From Brachionus koreanus (taxonomy: Eukaryota; Rotifera; Eurotatoria; Ploima; Brachionidae): a stretch of DNA of 64,000 bases. Where the stretch lies: NCBI GenBank assembly GCA_016987375.1, contig PJRA01000011.1, positions 1,338,724 to 1,402,723 of the forward strand. The letters run 5' to 3'. Below are positions 35,800 to 47,189 of this stretch, piece by piece. The position numbers and the translations under genes were made by a program. The notes below the pieces were generated by a model. The model worked only from the letters and a program-made list of their open reading frames with translations. It did no database searches and was not told the origin of the DNA. Each line of letters begins with the position of its first letter. Within the stretch, counting starts at the first letter, position 1.

Positions 35800-36984
35800 C
35801 TAAAAAAGACCACAATCTTTAAGGTTGTTTTTTATGATTATATCTGTCACTGAATCGAACACAAACTTTATATTCTCAGTATCAGTGGCACATGTGAAGT
35901 GAACATATATTTCTTTGTGTTGCGGCGATTTATTCAACTCCTCGAATTTGCTTTTTATGTAGAGAGAAGTGTGATCATAGGTGTTGTGACCAGCATATTC
36001 CGGAAAGCATATACTCAATGGTGAATGCTTTATTTTTTCCATAAAAAGATCTTTTTTGTTCAAAAAAAGAATAATTGATGTATTTACAAACCATTTATTG
36101 TTGCATATAGACTCGAACAGTTTCATGCTCTCTCTCATGCGATTCATTTCGTCATCCTCAGCTAACACCAAGTCATATTCGCTCATGGCCACGCAAAAAA
36201 TAATCGCAGTCACATCCTCAAAACAATGAATCCATTTTTTTCGCTCAGACCTCTGTCCACCAACATCTAGCATTTTTATATTCAAATTTTTATAGTTAAA
36301 ATTGGTTTCGACAATTCCTGTTGTTTTAACCCGAGTTCTTAACACGTCTTGCTGGGTGGGCACATAGTTTGGCGCCGATATTCGATCCAACGAGTCCAGA
36401 TAATAGGCTGCCGAGTCGTTTAACTGGTACTCTCGGGAGCGAGAAAAGCATTCTCGGACGCCCTGGTCATACCAAAGTCTGCGCATGCATTGAACGAGCT
36501 CAGGCGTCAAATTGTCTGAGTCTTCGACCGTATTGGCCAGTGAAAAGAGCTTTTTAGCGTCTTCTACGCGCTCCGGATCGGCCAATCCAATCTTTAGTTG
36601 GCCCATTGCTCGTATGATCGCAATCAATGATTGTATTGTGTTACTAAAAACAATCGGCCTGTACTGCAGACATTCTTCTCTGCTATAGCCTTTTTCATGA
36701 ATTATTCTATTTGATTAAAATAAAAATTTTTAAAAATTTATTTCAATTTTTTGTTCTTATTAACTAAAAAAAGAAAAAAAAAAAAAAAAATTTTCATACT
36801 TCATCTGCTTGACTATGGTTGATTTGCCGGACTCGCCGGCGCCCAAAAGCAACAGTTTAACTTCGCTGGCAGCTCGTAGACCGTCTAGCTTTAGTTGCTT
36901 GTCTATTGCTTCGGAACGTGATTTGCCGTTGTGTGTCGTGGCGCCCAACCGGTCCGAATCATTTAACGATTGAATACAGCCCAT
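35800..36984 (-). CDS. Heterotrimeric G-protein alpha subunit, Gi class
   Basis: Two minus-strand exons, 36800-36984 and 35800-36706, give 363 residues (vertebrate Gi 354). The N-terminus is MGC, with Gly2 for myristoylation and Cys3 for palmitoylation. P-loop GAGESGKST is at about residues 48-56. Switch I contains [11 protein letters not shown] and switch [14 protein letters not shown], with the catalytic Arg and Gln both present. NKKD and TCATDT are the guanine-binding motifs. The C-terminus NNLKDCGLF is identical to the Gi1-3 class (Go ends CGLY), including the pertussis-toxin-modified Cys four from the end. It would couple GPCRs to inhibition of adenylyl cyclase. The N-terminal helix has about nine extra residues ([12 protein letters not shown] region). 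The first intron holds a poly-A stretch near 36776-36790. The gene is unusually G+C-rich for this window, as expected of a conserved, highly expressed gene. Confidence 0.96.
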
Positions 36985-37644
36985 AATAAATAAAATAAGG
37001 ACACTGAACACAAGCGAAACAACAAAAAATAAAGAGAGTTAAATTAATTTATTATTATGGTCTTTGGATTTATGTTAAAGCTAATATTTGCATTAAGATT
37101 TTTCTTCATTTAAGTGTGTCTATATTTGAGTGTTTGTGTATGAGCGTGTATGTTGTGTCAAAAGAGCTTAAACGAGCCAAACTATATATGAAGATTTGTT
37201 TTGCTCATTTTATTATTCTTTTTTAACAAGAGCTATGTTGAAAGCAAATTTTTTCAAATGGGATTTTAGCTAGATCCGAATTTGTTTTCCGAGGAGACGA
37301 GCCATGCACGAGTTAGCCGTTCACTTTGTCTCACATCTCAACATTTTAATTAAACTAGGTCAATTGGGCTTTTCAAATACTCAATTCGACCTGATAATTA
37401 ATTGTAAATCAAAGCCTTAAAAAAAGAAAAAAGCTCTTTTGGCTTTAAAAAACAATATCAAACCGCATTGAATAAGTATCAAAGTTTATCCAAGTTAAAG
37501 AAAAGCTAAATTTAAAAAAAATTATTTATTTGAAATTTATTAAGCTAAATATCAAAATATGATTTAGAAAATAGAATAAAAGGATTTAACTTTGAAATTT
37601 ATCTTTTGATCAAAATAAAATATCAATTTTTTTTCGATTAATTT
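36985..37644. other. Upstream region of the G-alpha gene
   Basis: 5' flank of the G-alpha gene. A stretch with gtgtgtct, gtttgtgtatgagcgtgtatgttgtgtc repeats lies near 37115-37160, and more balanced sequence at 37260-37340. No ORF. Regulatory function cannot be judged by eye. Confidence 0.35.
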
Positions 37645-38277
37645 CAATTTATTTATTAGATTAAAAGTTTCTAATAATTAATTTTTTTCATCATATAAGT
37701 TTATATTTAAATACTTAAACAAACAATAAAACTAAATAGTTTGACAGTATTAAAAACTGCAGGTCTAAAATTGAAATTTTTTTGCTGATAATTTTGTCTA
37801 TTTTGATTACCTCTTTTAAGAAAATTTGTTTTTTGATAGCATTAATTTTTTAAGTAAAATATACTATGTTTCATTTTTTAAAAATTTATGGTTTAACAAA
37901 TCACAAGCATAAGGTCTAGCATGTTTGTTACGATTTTGACAATATTTGATAAAATCATTGACATCTTCGCTTAATGTAAGTGTATATGTATTAGGTTGGG
38001 GTTTACCCGTAGTCATTTCAAAAACTATGGATCCTAGAGACCATATATCGACTCTACGACCATACTTTTTTCCCTCAATGAGCTCAGGTGCAAACTCAGC
38101 TAAATTTAAACAAACTAAATCATTTTTTTTAGTTCTTTTTTCCAATCGTTTAGCCAAATCAAAATTAATTATCTTAATTACATCATTAAGCATTAACATT
38201 ATATTTCTACTCCGAACATTGCGATGAACAACATTTTGATTATGAAGATAATTTAGACCATTAGTTATTTGGCGAGT
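37645..38277 (-). repeat. Inverted duplication, left arm
   Basis: This segment (pseudokinase C-terminal part plus about 220 bp of 3' flank) is nearly the reverse complement of 40486-41222. Shared noncoding landmarks include gacctgcagtttttaata and ttattagaaactttaatcta on the partner. The arms are separated by about 2.2 kb. Confidence 0.85.
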
Positions 38278-38712
38278 ATAATTTCTAAGACGATCTTCTT
38301 CAACTGGTCCATATTTTTGAAGAAGCTCATTTATTGTAGTGCCGGTTATATTCTCCATAAAAATATTCACAACCCATACCCAGCCTGTACATGCTTCTTC
38401 AAATGATGTTCCTAGAAACTTGACAATATTTATATGATTGAGTTCCTTAAAAAAATTATATTCTTCTTTATACTCATCATAATAGACTTTTCGAGCATCA
38501 TCTATATCGTCTATATAACTAAAATGACATAATTCTCTACATTCCAATACTCTTTCTTTCACTGCAATAATTTGACCCTTATCAACCAGAAATGCTGAAT
38601 AGACATCTCCAAAAACGGATTTATGCAGGATTTCCCCTTTTTTCCATTCATGCCTAAATTCATCTTCACACAAAAGTGTCTTAGATAATTTATTTTCAAT
38701 TGTTTTATTCAT
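37864..38712 (-). CDS. MAP3K-like protein pseudokinase
   Basis: Intronless 282-codon frame covering one kinase domain of STE11/MAP3K type. The Gly loop is degenerate (LHKSVFGDVY keeps only the last Gly). The ATP Lys is present (IIAVKE) and an alpha-C Glu is available. The catalytic HRD Asp is Asn (HRNVRSRN) and the DFG motif reads NFD (IINFDLAKRL). Both catalytic aspartates are therefore replaced, which predicts no phosphotransfer. The APE motif (FAPELI) and the WSLG region are kept, but the segment following MTTGK is shortened relative to the partner copy at 40.5 kb, losing the P-W-H-E portion. It may act as a scaffold or allosteric regulator, or be a decaying retained copy. Its 3' two thirds and flank are repeated in inverted orientation at 40486-41222. 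Confidence 0.75.
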   Translation of the reverse strand: MNKTIENKLSKTLLCEDEFRHEWKKGEILHKSVFGDVYSAFLVDKGQIIAVKERVLECRELCHFSYIDDIDDARKVYYDEYKEEYNFFKELNHINIVKFLGTSFEEACTGWVWVVNIFMENITGTTINELLQKYGPVEEDRLRNYTRQITNGLNYLHNQNVVHRNVRSRNIMLMLNDVIKIINFDLAKRLEKRTKKNDLVCLNLAEFAPELIEGKKYGRRVDIWSLGSIVFEMTTGKPQPNTYTLTLSEDVNDFIKYCQNRNKHARPYACDLLNHKFLKNET

Positions 38713-38939
38713 TTTTTTCTTTTTTAATCAAAACAAGTTAATCTTTTTTGATAGGTAAAATTTTGCTAAAACAGTCAAAAACAATTTTCAAGTTTCTATG
38801 GTAAAAAAAATTTGCTTAAATTCCATAAAGCAAATATTATTTCGTATTTTTCAAAAAAAGATTTTTTTCTAAGACTAATAATTAATAAGACTGAATGAAA
38901 AATATAATTGTATTTTAGAAATTTTTTTCTAAGATTATC

Positions 38940-39065
38940 AAATCGAAGAGTGTAAAGTTAGCAAGACGCCGGAGAGTGTAAAGAACAAGTACGCTAAAAA
39001 ATTTGAAGAAAAACTAATGGTCTGGTTGGCTATTTCACATTAAGTGAACCAACGAGCCATATTTT
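38940..39065 (+). pseudogene. Tc1/mariner-type transposase relic
   Basis: Reads TPESVKNKYAKKFEEKLMVW followed by LAISH, a stop, then VNEPYF: the block that follows the first catalytic Asp in the Tc1/mariner-like family seen at 47.2 and 63.9 kb. Only about 40 codons remain, in the spacer of the inverted duplication. Confidence 0.65.
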
Positions 39066-39824
39066 AAATTTTAAATGAATAAGCCAAGTTAATTTAATTT
39101 TCAAAAGATTATTAAAAGAATAAGAAAAATTATGAGTTATTATATATAAAAAACAACTTAAAATACAAATTAAAATGGTGGTTTTAGCATTGTTTAGTTT
39201 TTTTAATTTGACATTAAGTATATTCAACAAGACTTGCATGTTAAGCTTTGCATGTTCTCAAATCGGTTTATATCGATTACATTTTGTAAACCGATTAATA
39301 TTCTGAGATCAACTCTAAATTTTTTTGGAAATTAGTTGAGTGTTCCAGTAAGGCAGTTTTTTTTTAGTTATAAAATTTCTAAAAATTAAACAGAAAAACA
39401 AATAAACCACTGTCGCGCTGCTTTATGCATAAAAAATACTTTAAGCGGTTCAATGATCGACATTTCATGTTTATTAACATGAAAATAGCATATAAGCCCT
39501 TGCACAAAGTAATTTCGATCTATTTGAATCCAAAAGATTCCAAAACATGATTATTCTCGGAGATCTTAATGCAACAAACACAATGTGGCACTGAGACGAA
39601 GACTAAGGGTGTATTAGAAAATATTGTATGTGAATTCCTTTAGTCCTAAAAGTGTCAAAAATTTGGTTTGTTTAAATTCTTGGTCAGGCAATTTACAATA
39701 AAAAGAAAATATTTATTTTGATTTTTTGTGAAAAATTTTAAATAATTTTAATTAAAATTTTTAAAAAATATATGAAAAAAATTTAATAAATTGGAGATAA
39801 AAAATCATTTACAAAACGAATTTA

Positions 39825-39972
39825 GAGCCAGTTCTCAAACTGGTTCTGTTTTCAAAACCGGTTTTTAGACTGGTTTTATATTAGAACCGGTTTTTGAAAT
39901 TGGCTTTGAAAACAGAACCGGTTCTTTCAAAAACTGTTTTCAAACCGGAAAACGTTCTACCAGCCCTACTCC
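39825..39972. mobile_element. hAT-like palindromic element (AACCGG-rich)
   Basis: About 145 bp made of ggttct, aaaccggttt and aagaaccgg motifs on both strands, ending CCAGCCCTA at 39960-39968. A terminal (T/C)AGGGCTGG is a common hAT end. The left end is not clear. Lies in the spacer between the two pseudokinase copies. Confidence 0.5.
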
Positions 39973-40485
39973 TTACATAAACAAGTAATACGCTATTTTC
40001 GAATTATAAAACTTATTAATCTTTTATTTTTAATTTATTAATAGCTAAATTTATTTATAATTTTTCTTATTCTTTTAACAGAAAAACAATAAGAAAAGCC
40101 AAACTTGTTTTTAAGTCACAAGTGTTCCATAATAAAATCCCTGCGAGCCGTACTAATTAATAACAGAGTCATGAATTTTATCCAAATTATTTAAACATGA
40201 GTTGATCACCAAATAGGTGAGTGCTTAAAATGTGGCTAACAAATTTTAATTATTTGTCTGTGGTTTCCATTTTAGTAAAAAAACAAAAATCTGTCATTAC
40301 TGTACAAATAATGTACAAATGAATTCTAAGCTCTGCAAAAACTGTGCAATTTATTGAAAATTTAATTTAATGATTTTCTTAGATTTGATTTGATGATGAT
40401 GTAGATTAATCAGAAAAATGAAGATTGCTGTTTGCAGAACAATTTTTTCACAATCAGAAAAAAAATTATTTATTTTTTCATTTTT

Positions 40486-40983
40486 ACTCGCCAAATAACT
40501 AATGGTCTAAATTATCTTCATAATCAAAATGTTGTTCATCACAATGTTCAGAGTAGAAATATCATGTTAATGCTTAATGATGTAATTAAGATAATTAATT
40601 TTGATTTGGCTAAACGATTGGAAAAAAGAAAATTTTTAATCGAAAGAACAAAAAAACTAAAAAATGATTTAGTTTGTTTTAGATTTGATAATTATGTTGC
40701 ACCTGAGCTCATTGAGGGAAAAAAGTATGGTCGTAGAGTCGATATATGGTCTCTAGGATCCACAGTTTTTGAAATGACTACGGGTAAACACCCCTGGCAT
40801 GAAAAAACAGCCTGTAATGCCATGATGGCTATTAAATCTGAAACCATTCGAAATTTACCTAATACATTTACACTTACATTAAGCGAAGATGTCAATGATT
40901 TTATCAAATATTGTCAAAATCGTAACAAACATGCTAGACCTTATGCTTGTGATTTGCTAAACCATAAATTTTTTAAAAATTAA
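40486..40983 (+). pseudogene. Truncated inverted copy of the pseudokinase
   Basis: Starts abruptly at the TRQITNGLNYLHNQNVVH segment with no start codon of its own in register with the full gene, and continues to a stop at 40981-40983. It carries HHNVQSRN in place of HRD..N, and NFD in place of DFG, so the active-site losses predate or parallel the duplication. Unlike the 37.9 kb gene it keeps the full segment after MTTGK (HPWHEKTACNAMMAI), which is standard for MAP3Ks. The upstream frame (from 40432) could supply an ATG, but the N-lobe is absent, so it cannot be a complete kinase fold. Probably a pseudogene; expression is unknown. Confidence 0.7.
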
Positions 40984-41222
40984 ATGCAGAATATTTTACT
41001 TAATGCTATCAAAAATTAAACTTTAATCATAGACAAACAAATTTTCTTAAAAGAGGTAATCAAAATAGACGAAATTATCAGCAAAAAAATTTTAATTTTA
41101 GACCTGCAGTTTTTAATACAGTAAAACTAATTAGTTTTATTGTTTGTTTAAGTTTAAAAAAAAAACTTATATGATGAATAAAACTAATTATTAGAAACTT
41201 TAATCTAATAAATAAATTGAAA
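40486..41222 (+). repeat. Inverted duplication, right arm
   Basis: Partner of 37645-38277. Homology begins at ACTCGCCAAATAAC and runs through the stop codon and about 240 bp of 3' flank to the aataaataaattgaaa stretch. Confidence 0.85.
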
Positions 41223-41289
41223 GCATCTTATAGAGGCATCTCTTTTGTTGCAAATTATGTTGGGCTGATTTCACTTTGATATTTTAGTA

Positions 41290-42183
41290 TTTTGAGCCTC
41301 AATTAATTAAATATTTTTGCTTATCCTCATCTATAGATATTATTATAGACTTTCACTTTCAATATTGACCAAAAATCTTCAATAGGCCTAGCTTCAGGCA
41401 TATTTACAGGCTTATCCATCTTGTCGAGGTGGTCGATTGAATTTTCGATCATGAAATCTGATGACACTTCTGAGAGTTCGCCAAGTCGGACCAGAATATA
41501 ATTTTTATATCCGAATGATACTAATTGATGAAGGAAGGTAAAATTCCTTCATTCATCTCGGTAAATGATCTGATTGATTGCATTCCCACTTTCAACAATA
41601 CGTGACTCTGAGATTCCTTTCTTAAACTAAATTTTTTCTCAAACTTGATCTTTTTTTAAGTATTAAACACTAGCTGGCGTCTGCTGCTTGTTGTCAGAAT
41701 AATAGTCAGCGATTCCATTTATAGTTGACTGACTAAACGTGAAATTACTCTTTTAGTCCAAAATCCAATCCTTAAGTCCGTACTTTCTATAAAAGGCTGT
41801 GCATTTGGGTTTACTAGCTTTAATTTGAGCATTAGTTCGCCTTGAAATTTTTTTTTTCCAACAACTGAGAGACATTGAACTGAGAGCACTGTAGACAAAT
41901 TTTTGTTAATAAGTGAACCATCTGCAAGCTTTTTTGATTATTTATGGTTTATTGAAGAAAAAATGCTTCAAAGTCAACTATTATTTTAGTGAATGTTTGT
42001 GGTGGCCGACCAGACTTTTTTCTGTCCAAAGATTTTTTTTCTCCTAGCAGAGTCCTAACGACGTAAAATATCTTTAGTTGATCTAGACGAACCTTTAATG
42101 ACGAAATGGAAAATGTTTTTCTAATGTACGATTCTTCTCATAAAATAATTTCACACGATTTTGAATAGTCTCTCTTTGATTCA
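41290..42183 (-). pseudogene. Tc1/mariner-type transposase relic
   Basis: Minus-strand frames in order: MNQRETIQNRVKLFYEKN (from 42183), a helix-turn-helix-like STKDILRR, GRPPQTF-like remains, FYRKYGLKDWILD, LVSFGYKNYILVRLGELSEV, and finally NMPEARPIEDFWSILKVKVY (about 41360-41420), which contains the terminal catalytic-region motif P-E-x-R-P-I-E-D-F-W. Multiple stops. Nearly full length but dead. Confidence 0.7.
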
Positions 42184-43149
42184 TTTTTTTAAAAGTTTCT
42201 GCAAGGCAATTAAATTATTGCTTCAATTTATATATACTAATTTTATATATACCCTTCAGAGTATTCTTAGTATATATAAACAGATTCAAATTTCAGACAT
42301 AAACAGATTATATAAACATGAATTATATAAACAGATTTCAAATCTGAAAACAGATTCAAATGATAAAAATTTAGTTAACAAACTTATTCTTGAAGCTTTC
42401 TCCTGGCCCATTTTAAAAATAATTAAACTTTAAAATTTGCTATACTGAAGTTAAGAAATGCTTGTCATAAAACATTTACAAATGGACAAGTCTCGCTATT
42501 TTAAATTTTTCCAAGAATATATCAAATGTAAATGTTTTTGAGAATAATTTGGATGTTTATTTGATAGATGCAAGCAAATTCTAACAACTATTTTTCATCC
42601 TGAAAATAAAATAAAATGCTCATTTCTTTTATTATTTAAAATAAATTTTGCCTTCAAAAAAAATATTTCTAAAATTTTTACATAACTTTTTTTTTTAAAT
42701 TACATTAATTTTTGTCAACAAATTTCTGTAAAATTTATTTGATTTAACATTATCTATAATATTTATATTCATTAGAGTGTAGTTGCTTTGATGGGTCGAG
42801 TTGAGCTGAAAAATTTTAAGGTTTTAGCCTAAATAAGTCCTTTTATTTTATAAATGAGAACTAAAGTTTTTTGAATCTTTATCAATGTATTAGAAAGCAT
42901 TCTTTTAGAAAATTCAATATACTATTTCATTATTTAGTTGTATATTCATATATGCTCTTTTAGACTAAGTATTAAAAAATTTGATTTTAATGAAAGGCTT
43001 TATTTGCAAGAATTTTTTCTAGTCTATTAAATTTTAAAATTATAATTGTACAAATAAACTTCTTAAAATCCTTCTAAAAAATATTGAATTTTAGAATCTA
43101 AAGCGAATTTAAATGCATTTATGTAATATTTGATGTTTAAAAGTTAATT
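42184..43149. other. Intergenic, nothing firmly recognised
   Basis: Contains a small self-complementary patch (42225-42365) with repeated aaacagatt, atataaac and caaatctg motifs. The 90-codon plus-strand frame across it is not convincing. Confidence 0.35.
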
Positions 43150-44108
43150 TTAGAATTTAATTGTATTCTTGCGCTTCACTTCATTTAATTTTTCATTAAA
43201 CGTAATTAATAATTCGATGCTTTGCTTTAATTTTTCATAAATTCCTACAAATTCAAAATCATATTTTACCTTAAAAACAAGCTGATTAGCTGATTCATTT
43301 ATTGAAGACAATGTTATATATACACTGATACTTACAATATCTGTATTAAACCTGAAGTCTCTCAAAAAATCTTTTAGAGTTTTGAAAAATTTGGCATTTT
43401 CTTCACATTCAGTCAATTCTTTCTGAGTATCTTCCAAAAATTTTGATACTAATCTTTAATTTTGCTTATTATTACAATCAAAAATTTAAATAAACAAAAG
43501 TCAAAGGTCAAGAATTTTAAGTCTTTGACTTTAACTTGTTAATTATTAAAAAATCAAATGTACTTTTGATATTTAAATTCCATTTTTATATTACTGGCCG
43601 ATTTTTCTTTGTTTATTTTTTCAATGATTGTGTCCATATTTTCCAAAACATTCTTTAATGAATCTTTAAAAACTTTCAACGCATTGAGGTAATTACAATC
43701 TTGAAAAAAATTAAATTATTAATTAATTTTTATTTATTAATTTTTAGAATAAATTTACCGAATGCATTCGTTTGTTTTATAGATTTTTTTAGCCTATTCA
43801 TATCAGAAGGTTTCAGTACTTGGACTATCTTAGTTATTTTTTTAAGCAGTAATTTATGATTAAATACTAATTTTACTTCGTTTAGAACTTCATTTTTTGA
43901 TTCAATCTGTTGTAAAATTTCGAGTAATTTATTGTTAGATGATTCAATGCAGCTGATTGTATCCGAATCCTTAATAAAAATCTTAAATAAATTTCTTCAT
44001 GTAGGAATTTATTACATGTTTCTCAAATCCGTAGCTATATGAAATTTCGAGCAAATTGTGGAAGCTATTTAATACTTTGTCACGATTGTGAAAACCAACT
44101 GATGACAT
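43150..44108 (-). CDS. Unknown coiled-coil protein, 247 residues
   Basis: Four minus-strand exons, 44016-44108, 43759-43969, 43564-43699 and 43150-43453, join in phase (ATG start MSSVGFHNRDKVLN, stop TAA). The protein is helical and rich in Lys, Glu, Asn and Leu, with heptad-like spacing in NNKLLEILQQIESKNEVLNE and again in KDSLKNVLENMDTIIEKI. A less charged C-terminal part (DIVSISVYITLSSINE) looks like beta strands before a final helix. There is no signal peptide or membrane segment. A coiled coil plus a small alpha/beta domain recalls cytoskeletal or kinetochore subunits, but I cannot name a family. Confidence 0.6.
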
Positions 44109-45863
44109 TTTTTAATTTTTTAACTTATTGAAAAAATTTTACAAAGATTTAAATTATAAAAATTAAAAAAAAATTTTTTTCTCTCTATTTTGATTTTATT
44201 TTTCAAAAAAAAAAAGCAAAATAAAATTAAAAATTGTATTTCAATTTAAGATATAAAAAATTTTTAAGTGTAATTACGACCTTGTTTATTAAAGCTTTTT
44301 CAATTCTATTTAACAAGATAAAAGGGAAGGTTGCTCATTTTTTAAATGTGGTTTATTAACTGGGTGTACGGTTTATAATCATACGTTCCATGTTCCAAAC
44401 ATTTATCAAAGTTTTTTTAAATTATTTTAGGAAACCTTTAATAATGTCTTTTTAACTTATAATGATTCGTTTAATTGCTGATATTTATTATTTTAAATAA
44501 GATTAAGATAAAGAAAATAATTAAAAAATGTTGAATATCTTATCTCTAAAAATTATATAAGTTAATCTTGTTAGTACAGAAAATTTTTTTATAATAAAAA
44601 ATTAATAAAGTGAAGTTATGAAAAACCAAAACTTTTAAGATACTAAACAGTTGTAAAATATAATTTTCAAAAGTTTTTATTAAAAACGCTATATTTTTTT
44701 TTTTTATTTTTTTTTATATTCATATCATACCTCAATTTGTCCATGGGACTTAAACTTTAATTAAATAAATAAATAAAAACGCTATAATTAAATAAAAAAT
44801 GAAAAAAAAAATTTTTTTTCTCTTTTTTTCTTAGTTTCACTAAAATAATATCCCTTTAGAGTTTATGATGACCATTATTCATTACCAATAACCTATGTTT
44901 TTGTGCTCTAAAGATCAATATTTTGATATCAAAAAATAAAATATATTTAGCTTATAAAGATTTTATGCTTCTCAATTGTATATTTCATTTGTTTTGAAAA
45001 GTGTTTCATCAGTCAAATAACACCAGTTGTATTAGTCTGTCTAAGCTGTCTCAGAAATTGCAAAAAATTATGTTTGATAAATTTTAGCCAAAAAAATAAA
45101 ATAAAATAAATAAATAGACTACTTACATTTTGAGAAAACATTTTTAGTAAACTATTGACTAATTTAATGAAAATAAAATATTTTTATACAATAAAAGAAA
45201 ATTTTAAATTAAAGTATTTTATTTTTTAATAAAAAACAAATCTTGTAAAAAATTACTATAAAAGTTTTTTTTCAGATAAAATAATAACAAAAAAGTTTTT
45301 AGAATACAATTTTTTAGATATTAAGAATTTATTTTTTAATATGTTTTACAAGTTTTAGTTTTATTTTGACCTAAGTAAAAATAAACTTGTCTGATTCAAA
45401 TTAAAGATTAAAAAAAAACTAAAAATTTCAGTTTATTTCATTTATTTTTAGAAAAATATTATTAAAAAAAAATTATATGTTTATCAATTATATGTTAAAC
45501 TTTTTTATATTTATACAATTTTTTGAATGTTTTTTAGTTGAGAATTAATTACATCACGGAAAAATAAAGAAATTCAATAAAAATGATTTCTTCAATAACC
45601 TTTTTATGTTGTCTTTAATAATTTATAACTCTACTCGTTGGTAATAAAAGTCAATGTAAAAGTTTCAGTCATTTGAATTTAAGGCTTAATTTAGAAAATA
45701 TTATTATTTAATTTAATAAATCCTATAATTATTTTTATAATGTATAGTAAAAAAAATTTTGACAGTTTTTAAATTATTATTATTATTATTATTACAAGTG
45801 AAATATTTAATTTAATTTATTCGTAAATTAACAATTTTTTCTAAATTAGGAATATAATTGACT
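44109..45863. other. 1.75 kb intergenic, no gene seen
   Basis: Very AT-rich with many homopolymer runs, including a T-rich stretch at 44690-44720 and an ATT microsatellite near 45773-45795. No ORF with protein-like composition. Confidence 0.45.
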
Positions 45864-46624
45864 TCACCACTCAGCATCACCATTGGCTTTACTAAACAAA
45901 TAATCTTTTCCGTTTATGTTCATGATACCATCTTTTAAGTGAAATTTCCATTTATTTTTTATTCTAGTGATCTTTAAAGAAAAAGGGAACTAGCATATTT
46001 TCTCTTCTTTTTTTAAATTTTATTTACTTTATCATACTGGCACACAATGACGTGCTCTGTGTCAAAAAGATCCACATTGGAGTTTGGCGAGCCCGGCTCG
46101 GTCAAATCATCCTCAGAATTCAATGGATCTGAATCCTCTTTTCCTTCGCATTCACTAGGCTCATCATTTTTGTCATCATCGTCATCTTCATCACCAGGAA
46201 TTCCTCCGACTAAATCAGTCTCGTCCTCATCTTCATCAGAACTGGAACCATCAACTCCGCCATCAACTTGAGCACCCAAATGCTTCTTTAATTTTAAACT
46301 TACGTCTTGGCCCGAGTAAAGTGAATGTGGCAGAGCCTGAAAAGCAGCTCTTGTGGCTGGGTCTAAGCCTGGTTTCATCTCTTGACCGACTCCTTTTGGT
46401 GGTTCTTTGTGAGTAGGTAGACGCAACGATGGCTCAGAGTGTTCATCACCATTTTGGACTGCTCTTGAAGAATTCAATTTGTTTTCCCACATTTGTTTAA
46501 GATCTTGAAGGAGAGAATCGTCGTGACCTTCGTCTAGAAAAGCTTCACGTATATTATCAATAACTTCATCAATAACTGTTTGATAAATTTTTTTCACCGA
46601 ATTTTCCGAGCTTTGTGCAGACAT
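45864..46624 (-). CDS. GTF2A1: Transcription initiation factor IIA, alpha/beta precursor
   Basis: Two minus-strand exons, 46028-46624 and 45864-45971, encode 234 residues (human 376). The start MSAQSSENSVKKIYQ is preferred over an upstream in-frame ATG because homology begins there. Residues 8-55 form the conserved N-terminal four-helix segment (VIDEVIDNIREAFLDEG..LQDLKQMWENKL). The Q-rich linker of vertebrates is replaced by a short Pro/His stretch. AQVDGGVDG (about residue 140) is a Taspase1-type cleavage site (Q-V-D-G), followed by a long Asp/Glu tract. The C-terminus VCQYDK / KNKWKFHLKDGIMNINGKDY, ending NGDAEW, is the beta-barrel part and nearly identical to human. TFIIA stabilises TBP on promoters. 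It acts in the nucleus with the gamma subunit. Confidence 0.96.
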
Positions 46625-47189
46625 TTTTTTATGTTTTTTTTTGAATGATATAAAAATAGTTTTTAGCAAAAAATGGACAAAATATCTTGATGCAAACAAA
46701 TATGCTTGTAAATTAAATGTGTGAGATTTTAAAAAAAAGAGCCTTAATTTTTCAAAAAATATTTATATTTTATTTTGGTTTTGTTCTCATTTATTTCAAA
46801 TTAGCATAAAATTTTGAGAAATTAATATTATTCTGCGATATTGTGCACCTTATGAATACATTTATAAGTTTGGGAGCTATGAATTTTATCATTTTCTTTC
46901 AAAATAAATTTAACTAATTTTTTAGTCAAATCATTAAATGGTTATATCAATTCTCAATAATTTTGTTACACTGAAATAGTTAAAAGGAGCGTTTTGAATC
47001 TAATGCTACTTTTAAAAGACTGTTTTTTCTTTATATCTAAAAATTAATTCAATTTTATTTTGGTTAAGTTAAGTTTTACTTTAATTAAGAAAAAAATTGC
47101 ACAAAATGGCACAAAATTGATTTTATCATAAAAAGAATTTTATTTAACAAAGGTTTTAGATTTGTTTAATTATAACTGAACCTTCCAAT
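46625..47189. other. Upstream region of TFIIA, no gene seen
   Basis: AT-rich 5' flank with no ORF; promoter elements cannot be assigned by eye. Confidence 0.35.

Noticed and set aside
42161..42433. 90-codon plus-strand ORF
   Set aside because: Lies across a self-complementary low-complexity patch and the start of a transposase relic on the other strand.
46047..46271. Ser-rich plus-strand ORF opposite TFIIA
   Set aside because: Antisense of the acidic tract; low complexity shadow.
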